From positions 72,590 through 136,589 of the forward strand of contig DELI01000007.1 in NCBI GenBank assembly GCA_002354335.1: a stretch of 64,000 bases of DNA, written 5' to 3'. Below the pieces are notes generated by a model. That model did no database searches. It saw only the letters and a program-made list of their open reading frames with translations, and was not told where the DNA came from. The stretch comes from Sphingobacterium sp. UBA2700. GTDB taxonomy: Bacteria > Bacteroidota > Bacteroidia > Sphingobacteriales > Sphingobacteriaceae. Shown here in pieces: positions 1 to 8,959 of the stretch. Numbering within the stretch: position 1 is the first letter of the stretch; the number at the start of each line of letters is the position of its first letter. The position numbers were made by a program, and so were the translations under genes.

Positions 1-1158
1 AGAGAACGAAGAGTAATAGTCGAACTTCTCTGAACCACCCGTGATGCTTGCGGTATGCTGTTGCATTGGATAGCTTTTATTCATCAGTACATCTTCCCAG
101 TTGGTATTCGCTACTCCTCTCCACTCATCTTTCGAGCTTGGATGCACAAAAGAATTGGGTTTTGACGGATCATTATAATGGGCCATCATGGCTTCCATCG
201 TCAAATCATCAAAATAGTTTCTCCCATTGACCCGCATTGACGCCTCATTCATGTAAGCGATGCGATCTTTGGTGTCGATAAAGTCGATCTTGCTTATTGG
301 GCTATTGGAAGAGAATAAGGTAGAAAAGCTGATTACTGGTTTATCTTTTTTACCGGATTTAGTGGTGATTAGGATAACCCCATAGGCAGCGCGAGCTCCG
401 TAGATTGCTGCCGAGGCTGCATCTTTTAAAATCGTCACGCTCTCGATATCCGAAGGACTGATCAGGTTCGGATCCATCGGCACGCCGTTAACTAGAATTA
501 ATGGACCTCCGCCATTGATGGATGTATTACCACGTACATTAAAGGTGGAACCCTTTCCTGGTGCACCGCTCCCTTGCGTAACGTTTAGGTTAGGGGCTGT
601 TCCCTGTAATCCCTGCCCCAAGGTAGTAATCGGGCGGCTTTCCAGTACCTCCGAAGTAACCGTTGAAACGGCACCAGTAAGATTTTCCTTCTTCTGCGTA
701 CCATATCCGATCACCACCACATCGCCAATGGAAGTCACATCCGATTGTAGCGTCACATCCGTAACACCACTACCTCCGATAGCAATTTCCTGTGTGATAT
801 AGCCTACGGTGCTGAAAACAAGCGTGTTTGCTTCATTATTGGCTTGTAGACTGTACTGACCGTCTGCATTGGTCGATGTCGCTGCGGTTGAACCCTTCAC
901 TTTCACACTCACCCCTTCGAGTGGAACACCGTCGGCATTTCGCACCGTCCCTGATAATGTTCGTTGTTGATTGATGTTGCTGTGCGCAACATGTGTTCTT
1001 TTGAGCGACTTGCCCTTGATCAAGGACAAGTTAGAATCGCGGTCGCTCTCGGAATAGGCCGATAGGCTCCCGGTACACATAATCAGCCCTGCGCTGATAA
1101 AGAATACTCGTAGGATTCGCGATAGTTGCTCTTGGCTGCTAATCTGTTCCATATACAT
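1..1158 (-). CDS. SusC/RagA-family TonB-dependent receptor, N-terminal part (runs off left edge)
   Basis: An open frame of 386 codons starts at 1158 (ATGTATATGGAACAG on the minus strand; a second ATG lies at 1152) and reaches base 1 without a stop. It encodes a hydrophobic signal segment (about residues 18-35), a carboxypeptidase-regulatory-like domain (from about residue 65, with GTVRNADGVPLEGVSVKV), the TonB-box region VVVIGYGTQKKEN, and a plug domain with VRGNTSINGG, GVPMDPN and ILKDAASAAIYGARAAYG, the standard SusC signature. It would sit in the outer membrane and import an oligomeric substrate with a SusD partner, which must lie beyond the window. It is divergent from the GntR regulator gene and shares its operator-bearing upstream region, so GntR control is likely. 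Substrate unknown. Confidence 0.92.
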   Translation of the reverse strand, partial: MYMEQISSQEQLSRILRVFFISAGLIMCTGSLSAYSESDRDSNLSLIKGKSLKRTHVAHSNINQQRTLSGTVRNADGVPLEGVSVKVKGSTAATSTNADGQYSLQANNEANTLVFSTVGYITQEIAIGGSGVTDVTLQSDVTSIGDVVVIGYGTQKKENLTGAVSTVTSEVLESRPITTLGQGLQGTAPNLNVTQGSGAPGKGSTFNVRGNTSINGGGPLILVNGVPMDPNLISPSDIESVTILKDAASAAIYGARAAYGVILITTKSGKKDKPVISFSTLFSSNSPISKIDFIDTKDRIAYMNEASMRVNGRNYFDDLTMEAMMAHYNDPSKPNSFVHPSSKDEWRGVANTNWEDVLMNKSYPMQQHTASITGGSEKFDYYSSFS

Positions 1159-1487
1159 TGATTGAATTAAACTTGACTCTGACCCCATTGCCCGAATCGC
1201 CAGGCATCGGGGTATAGCGAATATTTGTACACAAGAATTCCAGGGCCCTATTTTTCGCTATTATTTTAGGGCAGGTACTAGGTAATCGTTTAAGTCGTTG
1301 TTCAATGAATCCAAATGTATCGAACGCACGGTTTAGGGATCTTTCAAGCTAAACATTTGGATGCATCATCTAAGTTTCAGCATGTATGGAGAAGGATTTT
1401 TACAATAGTCATTGCTATTGTCTTCTCATAATTTTCGGTATTAAGTTTATCCGTTGATATAATTAGTTGAACAAATATATAAAAATA

Positions 1488-1501
1488 CTTGTATATACAA
1501 G
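1488..1501. promoter_or_regulatory. Perfect operator palindrome CTTGTATATACAAG
   Basis: A perfect 14-base palindrome. Its core TTGTATATACAA is the same as the operator described for the GntR/UTRA trehalose repressor TreR of Bacillus subtilis. It is the strongest of the three sites and lies closest to the susC start. Confidence 0.65.
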
Positions 1502-1599
1502 AAATAAAATATAAAAAGTTTAATTAAGTTGTTCGATTGACTGTAAATTGCTGTTTATCTATTGTTTAAGGCGCGATTTATTTTTTTTAACAAATTTTA

Positions 1600-1613
1600 T
1601 ATGTCTATACAAG
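1600..1613. promoter_or_regulatory. Degenerate operator copy TATGTCTATACAAG
   Basis: Matches the perfect site at 11 of 14 positions, with an intact right half (TATACAAG). Spacing to the neighbouring copies is 112 and 86 bases start to start. Confidence 0.4.
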
Positions 1614-1685
1614 TAATTAAAGTGGTTGATAGCATATGGCATTCACAACTTTTTGAGCAGATAGTCAACCAATTGCGAATTTTGA

Positions 1686-1699
1686 CCTGTATATACAAG
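1686..1699. promoter_or_regulatory. Operator copy CCTGTATATACAAG
   Basis: Differs from the perfect palindrome at one position. It ends 58 bases before the regulator's ATG, which fits autorepression. Confidence 0.55.
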
Positions 1700-1757
1700 A
1701 AAAGGCTTGAAAAATACTCATTGTTGAGTATATTTGTCTTTACTAAATATAGAGCTT

Positions 1758-2474
1758 ATGCAAAGATCGTCGGGAACCCCTCTCTACAAGAAAGTATTCG
1801 AAGAGTTAAAAAGCCAGATCGATTCTGGGCTATACAAAATGGGTGATTTATTGCCATCGGAGAACGAGCTTTGTAAACTTTATTTTACCACGCGCCCTAC
1901 CGTACGCCAAGCGCTCAACGACCTTAGTAACCTAGGTTATATTGTCAGACAGCATGGGAAGGGCAGCATCGTCTCTGAACCGAAGAATGGTCTAGGGATT
2001 TTATCGCTTAAAGGGTCTACAGCCGGCGTTGGAAAGCATAACCTAAAAACAGCCATCATTACGAAACCTATTAAGCAGACCTGGCCTGATTCCTTTGAAT
2101 TTGAACTAACCCCAGAGGAGAAAGAAGCGGGTTCCATTTACCTTTCGCGCCTGCGTTATGTTGATGGCTTGCCAACCCTATTCGAAGAGACTTATATCTC
2201 AAACATAGATTTACCCCGTTTTACGCTCCATAATTTGGAAAAAAACTCGCTCTTTGAGACATTAAAGAATTATCATGATGTGGAGGTAAAGGAGGGCGAA
2301 CAAAAAATATGGGCGATTGAGGCATCGAAAGATTTGGCGGAAATGTTCAATATCAAAACGAAAAAACCCGTTTTGCATATGAAACGTCGATTAAAAACCA
2401 ATAAGAAAAACCTGTTCATCTATTCTTTTCTTTATTGTAATACACAGGATTTCTTTATTCAGGATTATTTTTAG
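1758..2474 (+). CDS. GntR-family transcriptional regulator with UTRA effector domain
   Basis: A 238-residue protein. The N-terminal winged helix-turn-helix (about residues 1-70: GTPLYKKVFEELKSQIDSG, LLPSENELCKLYFTTRPTVR, QALNDLSNLGYIVRQHGKGS) is typical of the HutC/FadR-like GntR group. The rest (about 85-238) is a UTRA ligand-binding domain, with the usual LxRLRYVDGLPxxxEETYI pattern. I use the ATG at 1758; an upstream TTG at 1734 in frame would add eight residues not expected in the family. It probably binds a sugar or sugar phosphate and controls the divergent susC and itself through the palindromes at 1488-1699. The effector cannot be named, although the operator core resembles that of TreR. 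Confidence 0.9.
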   Translation: MQRSSGTPLYKKVFEELKSQIDSGLYKMGDLLPSENELCKLYFTTRPTVRQALNDLSNLGYIVRQHGKGSIVSEPKNGLGILSLKGSTAGVGKHNLKTAIITKPIKQTWPDSFEFELTPEEKEAGSIYLSRLRYVDGLPTLFEETYISNIDLPRFTLHNLEKNSLFETLKNYHDVEVKEGEQKIWAIEASKDLAEMFNIKTKKPVLHMKRRLKTNKKNLFIYSFLYCNTQDFFIQDYF

Positions 2475-2580
2475 GTAGTTGCTGAATACAGCTCTTCTTT
2501 CTGAAATTAACTAATTTCAATAAATCTCATCTTTTTTCGGGACAAACTTTCCGGCTGCTCGTCTTATTAATAAATCGCTT

Positions 2581-2943
2581 ATGAGGAGAGTCTTTTCATT
2601 ATTGTTGTTATTGATGGCTGCACTATGTTCAGTGTATGCGCAGGACTATGTAGATGAAGAGGCCTTATTCATGAAGATTGTACGTCAGGTACGCGCAAAG
2701 GATTTTGATTTGAAATCTTTAGACGGATTTAACCGGACGGCATTTATCAACCGAGAAAATAAGCTGGTAAGTATCAAGACGAAACCCGCCGAAACCAAGA
2801 CCTTGACGCGTTCTGAACTATTTAAGAAAAATAAACCCCATGTATATCGTTTTATCCGAGTTTTCCGCAATGCGGAAAGCGGTGCTTTAATGATAGAGAA
2901 TGTTGCAACGGCATTTCGCAGCCTTCAGTTTTCCGATCCATAG
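2581..2943 (+). CDS. Small secreted protein of unknown function
   Basis: A 120-residue protein with a clear signal peptide (MRRVFSLLLLLMAALCSVYAQ, cleavage near residue 20). The mature part is basic, about 100 residues, with no Cys and no recognisable motif. It lies 107 bases after the GntR gene and 259 before the next susC, in the same direction as both. Its role is unknown; a periplasmic accessory to one of the neighbouring uptake loci is a guess. Confidence 0.7.
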   Translation: MRRVFSLLLLLMAALCSVYAQDYVDEEALFMKIVRQVRAKDFDLKSLDGFNRTAFINRENKLVSIKTKPAETKTLTRSELFKKNKPHVYRFIRVFRNAESGALMIENVATAFRSLQFSDP

Positions 2944-3038
2944 CCCTTCTTCTATAAGCTGTTATTTCCTCAAAAATCAACTGTCAGGACAGTTCAGGAT
3001 GGTTTAATAATGAATATGAAAGATGAAGTAAAAAAATA

Positions 3039-3107
3039 TTAACAACATGTTAAAAATCAATGTTTTAAATATTGATATAGAAAGATAAGTAAGTTTTGTA
3101 ATTATAA
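3039..3107 (+). promoter_or_regulatory. Inverted repeats and a shared 14-mer upstream of susC
   Basis: Contains TTAAC/GTTAA arms (3039-3053), ATCAAT/ATTGAT arms (3056-3061 and 3071-3076) and TTTTGTAATTATAA (3094-3107). The last 14-mer is repeated exactly upstream of the susC at 47069 (46901-46914). It may be part of a promoter, as TTTTG resembles a Bacteroidota -33 element, but no good -7 element follows at normal spacing. Confidence 0.3.
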
Positions 3108-3201
3108 AACCCTGCAAATTGTGGTTATTATTTCGCGCTGTTCTTCAGGTATATTTGAATAGAGAAGACCACTTTTATTCACTAACCAAAATCTATTAAC
3201 T

Positions 3202-6200
3202 ATGGAAAGAAGATTACGTTTCATTTTGATGCTGGTTATCCCGTTATTAACTATGGCGTTCGCACAGGCGCAGCAGCGGACATACTCCGGTGTAGTTAGG
3301 GATACAGAAGGAAAGCCAATCGTTGGCGCCAGTATCGTTGTGGTGGGGACCGCTGTAGGGACCTCATCTTCGGAAACTGGACAGTACAGTATCCAGGCGA
3401 ATCAGGGAAGTAGGATCAGCTACTCACTTGTTGGCAAGGAGTCCGCGACAATAACCACGACCAGTAATACAACAATCAATGTGACCCTGAGTGATGCAAA
3501 TCAGGAAATTGAAGACGTCGTTGTAATTGCTTATGGTACGGCAAAGAAGAAGGATTTGACGGGAGCAATCAGCACTGTTGATTCAAAGGTGCTTGGTGCG
3601 CAGGCGAACTCAACGCTGACCAAAGCCTTGGAAGGCGCTGTTCCGGGTATTCAAGTCTCCTCTGTCGATGGGCAGCCGGGGGTCGATATGGGCGTTCGTG
3701 TTCGTGGTATTGGATCCTCCAGTCAGAACAACTCGAATGCGCTTATCGTTATCGATGGTGTTCCTGTGACGGCGGGTTTCAATCCCCTATCGACGATGAA
3801 TCCTAAGGATATCGAATCCGTGACGATTCTGAAGGATGCTGCATCAACGGCGCTATGGGGCTCCAGAGGAGCAAATGGTGTCATCATGGTTACTTCAAAA
3901 AAAGGCGCTCGAGGCGGAACAAAGATAGACTTCGACACTAAATTAGGAGCAAACATGATTGCTAACAACCAACCAAAACTTATTCGCGGTGTCGAAGACA
4001 ACTATGAAATGATGTGGGAAAGCATCTATAACTCGGTTCGGTACGGTAGCACGGAGAAATACAAAACCAACTTCAGCAATCCGAACATGTCGCATGAAGA
4101 AGCAGCCTTGTTTGCAAGTCAGCATTTATTCAACTATACCGGAAGCAAGACTAATTTCGCAGGCCCTAATGGCTTGTCGAACTGGATGTATTACCGTGTT
4201 CCCGGAGCAAGGTATGTTTCTACCGGTACAGGAGACACCCGATCGGCGACCATGCTGGACAACTACTTGATTGATCCGGCAACAGGAAAGATCAATAAAG
4301 ATGCTGTAAAGCTGTATGATGTGGATGATTGGAGAGATATCGCATACAGAGATCGCTTTCGCCAAGAGTATACCGTATCGGCGAGCGGAGGAACAGAGAA
4401 GACGGATTATTTTATCTCTACCGGTTTCTTATCCGATCCTTCCTATATCGCTAACTCTAACTTCAAGCGTTATAACGTGCGTTCGAATGTAAACTCTCAG
4501 ATTACCGAATGGTTGAAAGCAGGTATAAATGCGACCTACTCGAACCGTTCTACTCGTTTACAGAATGGTCGTTTCAGTTCGCGTAATCCGGGCGCTGCCG
4601 TTCAGAACGTGTTCCGTTGGACAGATGGGTATCGTCCATTAGCGTCCATTTATGAGCGCGATGAAAATGGGAATATGGTCTATGACGCAAGCGGCAACCC
4701 ACAGGTAGTTCGCTTGGTAGGCCAGCAGTATTCGCCACTAGGGGTTGTAACCCCAAAGGCGGGAGGATCTACATCAATGGGCTACGACTTAGAATATCAG
4801 ATGGAGAACTCCCAATCTGAATATGTATCCAACGATATTTCTACCATCGGTTATTTACAGGCAAAGTTCTGGAATGACTTCACATTCAATGTGCAGATGG
4901 CGGTAAACCAATCTTACCATATGCGTTATGTTTCCTTGCCGAAAGCGTGGGGAGAGTCTTCTAACGCTGAGCAGGGGATGATCGGTCGCTACCATACACA
5001 ATACTTAGATCTCAACTCACAACAAACATTGAATTGGGGACATGATTATGGCAAGCACCATGTGGATGCCATGATTGGCCATGAGTTCACTTGGATGAAA
5101 ACAGAGAACATGAACTACAAAGCGTCGCTATCGCTTATCGACAATTTCACAGGTTCAGGAAACTACTTGTTCTTAAACAACGGAGGAACTTTCTCTGGTG
5201 TTGGCTTCGGCACAAATAAGGAGGCCATGGAAGGTTACTTTGCTCGTGCAAATTATATATACGATAATAAATATATTGCTACAGGTTCCGTTCGTCGTGA
5301 TGGCTCATCGAAGTTCCGCTATGACGAAGATCGTTGGGGCATATTCTGGAGCTTAGGCGGTGCATGGCGTATTTCCTCAGAGGCCTTTATGGAGCCGACG
5401 AAAGGATGGTTAAACGACTTAAAGCTTCGCGCAAGCTACGGTGTCATCGGTAACCAAAATGGTATTGGACGCTACGCAGGGTACCAAACCTGGAATTATG
5501 GTGCTTTGGGTTACACGACGCCGGGTTCTTATGCCCCGAGCGGATATACCCTGACCATGGGCGCGGCAGTAAACAGTTCCTTGACCTGGGAGAAAAAGAA
5601 TACCATTGATGCAGGTCTCGACCTTAGCCTATTTAACCGTGTCAATGCAACCATAGACTGGTATAAAACCAATACAACGGATTTATTATTGGATGTTCCT
5701 GTTTCCTATGCCATGGCCGGACAATCCACCTTACTACAAAATGAAGGCGAGTTGGAGTCCAAAGGTTTGGAAGTCGATGTCAATGTTGATCTAATCAAAC
5801 GCGATGACTTCAATTGGTCGGTCAACGTCAATACCGGACATTATAAAGTAAAGGTAGTAAAGATGCCAGAGACGATGATCAACCAGCAGGATGCACTGCA
5901 CGATCACAAGTGGTGGTATGCTACGGCAGATGCCTGGGGAGCTGTAGGTAACACAGGTTCGGGTTCAGGAGCTGCATACAGACGTTGGATCGGTGGAGAT
6001 TACTATAATGTAATCTTCGCGAAATATATGGGCGTGGATAAGGGTACAGGTCTACCGCTTTACGGAGCGCTAGTAACCGAAGGAAACCAAGGTAAATTCC
6101 CGAATGCGAAAGTTGGAGATGTTGTCTCGACGACAGATTATTCCGAAGCTTATATGTTTGACTATGGAGATGCTACGCCGGATTTAATAGGTGGTTTCGG

Positions 6201-6711
6201 AACTTCCGTACGCTGGAAGAACTTTGATTTGGCAGCAAACTTCGCTTACCAATTAGGCGGCCTTTTCTTTAGTAATTTATACGGGAACTTTATCTACAAC
6301 ACTTCCGACATCGGAAACCAAATGTTATCAGAAGATCTGCTGAACAATACATTTAATGAGTCCAATCAGGATGCCAAATTCCCGATGCTTATGGTGAACT
6401 CCCCGAATGCAAGTACAATTTATAGCAATGGTACGCGGGTTTCATCGGGAAATACCTATACGGATCTTTCGGTGTTCGATGCTTCTTACCTAAACATCAA
6501 GAATATCACGGTGGGCTATACGCTACCCGAGAAATGGGCAAGCAAAGCGAAGATGGCAAGCGTACGTGCCTATGTATCGTTAGACAATATGTGGGTATTT
6601 GCTAAAAGTGGTATAGATCCGCGCAATTCCATCGTCGGAGGATTAGATGTAGGCGCATATACTTATCCGATGATACGTTCAAGTTCATTTGGTATAAAAG
6701 TAACCTTTTAA
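3202..6711 (+). CDS. SusC/RagA-family TonB-linked outer membrane protein
   Basis: A 1169-residue receptor. Signal peptide at residues 1-23 (ends MAFAQA), carboxypeptidase-regulatory-like domain about 27-100, TonB-box region VVVIAYGTAKKKD about 106-118, plug domain about 118-235 with VRGIGSSSQ, VIDGVPV and ILKDAASTALWGSRGANG, then a large beta-barrel ending in an aromatic residue (GIKVTF). There is no STN domain, so it is unlikely to signal to a FecR. The next gene, susD, overlaps its stop by one base (TAATG), indicating a transcriptionally and translationally coupled pair. The substrate is unknown. The converging ribokinase/ADP-ribosylglycohydrolase operon suggests a ribose-containing nutrient, but this is inference only. 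Confidence 0.95.
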   Translation: MERRLRFILMLVIPLLTMAFAQAQQRTYSGVVRDTEGKPIVGASIVVVGTAVGTSSSETGQYSIQANQGSRISYSLVGKESATITTTSNTTINVTLSDANQEIEDVVVIAYGTAKKKDLTGAISTVDSKVLGAQANSTLTKALEGAVPGIQVSSVDGQPGVDMGVRVRGIGSSSQNNSNALIVIDGVPVTAGFNPLSTMNPKDIESVTILKDAASTALWGSRGANGVIMVTSKKGARGGTKIDFDTKLGANMIANNQPKLIRGVEDNYEMMWESIYNSVRYGSTEKYKTNFSNPNMSHEEAALFASQHLFNYTGSKTNFAGPNGLSNWMYYRVPGARYVSTGTGDTRSATMLDNYLIDPATGKINKDAVKLYDVDDWRDIAYRDRFRQEYTVSASGGTEKTDYFISTGFLSDPSYIANSNFKRYNVRSNVNSQITEWLKAGINATYSNRSTRLQNGRFSSRNPGAAVQNVFRWTDGYRPLASIYERDENGNMVYDASGNPQVVRLVGQQYSPLGVVTPKAGGSTSMGYDLEYQMENSQSEYVSNDISTIGYLQAKFWNDFTFNVQMAVNQSYHMRYVSLPKAWGESSNAEQGMIGRYHTQYLDLNSQQTLNWGHDYGKHHVDAMIGHEFTWMKTENMNYKASLSLIDNFTGSGNYLFLNNGGTFSGVGFGTNKEAMEGYFARANYIYDNKYIATGSVRRDGSSKFRYDEDRWGIFWSLGGAWRISSEAFMEPTKGWLNDLKLRASYGVIGNQNGIGRYAGYQTWNYGALGYTTPGSYAPSGYTLTMGAAVNSSLTWEKKNTIDAGLDLSLFNRVNATIDWYKTNTTDLLLDVPVSYAMAGQSTLLQNEGELESKGLEVDVNVDLIKRDDFNWSVNVNTGHYKVKVVKMPETMINQQDALHDHKWWYATADAWGAVGNTGSGSGAAYRRWIGGDYYNVIFAKYMGVDKGTGLPLYGALVTEGNQGKFPNAKVGDVVSTTDYSEAYMFDYGDATPDLIGGFGTSVRWKNFDLAANFAYQLGGLFFSNLYGNFIYNTSDIGNQMLSEDLLNNTFNESNQDAKFPMLMVNSPNASTIYSNGTRVSSGNTYTDLSVFDASYLNIKNITVGYTLPEKWASKAKMASVRAYVSLDNMWVFAKSGIDPRNSIVGGLDVGAYTYPMIRSSSFGIKVTF

Positions 6712-8366
6712 TGATGAAAACTATGAGATACTTAATAGCACTTGTGATGATGGCGATGTTAGCCACATCGTGTAATAAGAAATTAGATATTGCCCCACCT
6801 GATAACATCATTGATGAGCAAGTGCGGGAGCTGTTGAGAACAGCCGATGAGGAAACAGTAAAAAGTTTATTGAAAAGTATTGCCGATGGACTTCCACCAC
6901 ATATGCGTGGGGGTGGCTATAATTTCCGCTTCTCTAACATGCTCGACAATACATGGAGCGGGCAGTTGTCGGCACGTATGATGTTAGGTAATGATGTTGT
7001 TGTCGGCAACTGGGCTATCCCGGCGGATAACGATTATTATTCAGGCCAGGACATAACCTCTGAGAATAATGCATCCAACCCGAGCTGGTGGCATCGCGCA
7101 TTCAGTATGACCGTGGCAGCCAATAAAGTCGCCAATATTATTACGCCGGATTTGCTGAAAGAAAACGCCAGCATCACCTTACGCGACTATTCTGGACGTG
7201 CCTATTTGATACGCGCTTTTGGCTATCTATATGCACAGCAAAACTTCGGAACGAATAAGTTGGGGATGTCTATCTATACGAAGTTCGACGTGGGACAGCC
7301 CCTGCAAGAGCGCTCTTCCGCATTAGCGACGCTTGATTCCATTATCAATTGGGCGACCACCGCAGATGAACTTTTTGCACAGGCCAATATTGGATTCAAA
7401 GCAACAAGCACATCGGACCTGACGCGCGGACTTACTAATTACGTCATCGCCAAAGCAGCGCTTTTGGCAGTTGAAGCCGAAGGTGCTAGCCCGGCAAAAT
7501 ACTACAGTATTGCTTCCGCAGCATGCGATCGCGTCATCAACAGCGGCGCACTCTCTTTAATGAAGGAAGACCAGTATGTGCAAAAACAATCCGGAACGGT
7601 GGTCGTGAATGGACTGACTTTGCCGATCTTTCTTGCCGAGACATCCGGATTCTTAAATTTTGCTAAAAACCCAGAAGCAGCATTCGGTTTCGGCTGGCAG
7701 TTTGGCGGCAATGGCCCGGCAATAGAGAGCAACCCATGGGGTGGTTCTTATCGTATCGATGACCGATTATTTAATAAAATAGACGATCGTGACTACCGCA
7801 AGAAGAACTTCCATAAAAATAGACCAACCGATTTCCCAACGATTTATTATCCTGGCCCTTCCAACTTTATGAACGGCGGACAGAGTGAGGTTCCTACCTA
7901 TTGGGTTTCCAAATTTGCCAATAACGTCGGATTGGGAAGCGTAGTGGGTGCTCAAAATGTTTCCAACCGCAATCGTGCTGACTATGCGATGGTGCGCCTA
8001 TCGGAGTTCTATTTGATGAAAGCAGAAGCGCAGGCGCGTTCCGGAGCGGAAGGCAATGCGAAAACGACTTTAAACACCCTTCTGGCGGCACGTACGGCTG
8101 CAGGAAGCAGCACGCTGACCGTGGACAATTATGCCAGCATGAGTGGATTGACCGTATTGCAAATGATTCAATTGCAGTCGCGTATCGAGCTTTGGGGCGA
8201 AGGAAGCCAAGAATGGGATAATAACAGACGCTGGAACATCCCGGTAGATCGTAAAGGATCAACTGTTCATTGGAACCCTTCATTGGTTTATCCGGTGTCT
8301 TTGATGACGATGAAAATTCCGTCAGAGGAGATATCGACCAATCCAAAAAGTCAGCAAAACCCTTAA
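6711..8366 (+). CDS. SusD/RagB-family nutrient-binding outer membrane lipoprotein
   Basis: A 551-residue lipoprotein with lipobox LATSC (Cys at about residue 21), followed by the usual NKKLDIAPP segment. Typical SusD features are the helical region with YLIRAFGYLYAQQNFG, the LSEFYLMKAEAQAR helix and the terminal W...PV...IPS segment near the C-terminus. Three ATGs (6711, 6714, 6723) could start translation; all leave the signal peptide intact. It forms the surface lid of the preceding SusC. A strong terminator follows at 8445, closing the two-gene unit. Confidence 0.93.
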   Translation: MMKTMRYLIALVMMAMLATSCNKKLDIAPPDNIIDEQVRELLRTADEETVKSLLKSIADGLPPHMRGGGYNFRFSNMLDNTWSGQLSARMMLGNDVVVGNWAIPADNDYYSGQDITSENNASNPSWWHRAFSMTVAANKVANIITPDLLKENASITLRDYSGRAYLIRAFGYLYAQQNFGTNKLGMSIYTKFDVGQPLQERSSALATLDSIINWATTADELFAQANIGFKATSTSDLTRGLTNYVIAKAALLAVEAEGASPAKYYSIASAACDRVINSGALSLMKEDQYVQKQSGTVVVNGLTLPIFLAETSGFLNFAKNPEAAFGFGWQFGGNGPAIESNPWGGSYRIDDRLFNKIDDRDYRKKNFHKNRPTDFPTIYYPGPSNFMNGGQSEVPTYWVSKFANNVGLGSVVGAQNVSNRNRADYAMVRLSEFYLMKAEAQARSGAEGNAKTTLNTLLAARTAAGSSTLTVDNYASMSGLTVLQMIQLQSRIELWGEGSQEWDNNRRWNIPVDRKGSTVHWNPSLVYPVSLMTMKIPSEEISTNPKSQQNP

Positions 8367-8444
8367 GATAGAATCGAAAAGAGATAAATAATTTGTAGGC
8401 TTCGATAGCCTCGAGATAATCAACAAAAAACCAAAAACAACTAG

Positions 8445-8476
8445 AGTAAGCTGCCAATCGGCAGCTTACTTTTTTA
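8445..8476 (+). terminator. Rho-independent terminator after susD
   Basis: Perfect 11-bp stem AGTAAGCTGCC / GGCAGCTTACT (8445-8455, 8460-8470) with a four-base loop AATC and a T run. Confidence 0.85.
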
Positions 8477-8959
8477 TGTAAAGGTCTGTTATCAAAGGAC
8501 CCAAGAGCTCTCATTCCTGTGGCTGTTTCAATGGCATATGAAAGGTTTTATATCACCCTTCTCTTCTCTATTTAGAGAAAATAAGCTTTCAAAAGACGAA
8601 TCGACTTCAGGATATCAAAGAACAGTTTCTGCCGAACCCTCACGGAGCGGAATAAAATATCTGGTTGATTCAAACAATCAATCCAGTATATCTTACCCCA
8701 CAAAACTATAGCAAGAGCCATTCAAAGTATGTTAATTAAGCTTTATCGTTTTATGAACCTGTATTAGCAGGCATCGTTTACCCCTTTATTTTTAAATATG
8801 GTATTTCAATTGTATCGCTATTCCTTGGGAGGAGTAAGGGTTGCCTCACTTATCAATGCACATGCGTAAAGCCACAACAAAAGGCGCCTCCTTTCGAAAG
8901 CGCCCTTAACCAAGTTAAAATATAACAAACAGTGTTATGAATAAAGATCTTTTCCTCGT
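8477..8959. other. Intergenic gap between convergent units, no gene seen
   Basis: About 480 bases between the susD terminator and the end of the minus-strand ADP-ribosylglycohydrolase gene. Only very short open frames are present. Apart from the minus-strand terminator at 8875-8907 I see nothing in it. Confidence 0.6.
8875..8907 (-). terminator. Terminator of the ribokinase operon
   Basis: On the minus strand AAGGGCGC pairs with GCGCCTT (one bulged G) around a loop containing TTTCGAAAGG, followed by TTTTGTTGT. It lies about 50 bases past the last stop codon of the operon. Confidence 0.5.

Larger units (their letters stand above)
1159..1757. promoter_or_regulatory. Divergent control region with three GntR operator-like sites
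   Basis: This 600-base AT-rich gap separates the truncated susC from the GntR/UTRA gene and has no convincing gene. It contains three copies of a TTGTATATACAA-type palindrome (1488-1501, 1600-1613, 1686-1699). The arrangement suggests repression of both divergent promoters by the adjacent regulator. Promoter positions are not assigned. Confidence 0.6.

Noticed and set aside
1562..1846. 94-residue plus-strand frame overlapping the GntR gene start
   Set aside because: It crosses two operator sites and overlaps the GntR helix-turn-helix region in another frame; composition is that of AT-rich noncoding DNA.
7894..8514. 206-residue open frame on the minus strand opposite the susD end
   Set aside because: It overlaps the well-supported SusD frame and a terminator, and its translation is rich in Cys, Ser and Arg without any family signature, as expected of an antisense shadow.
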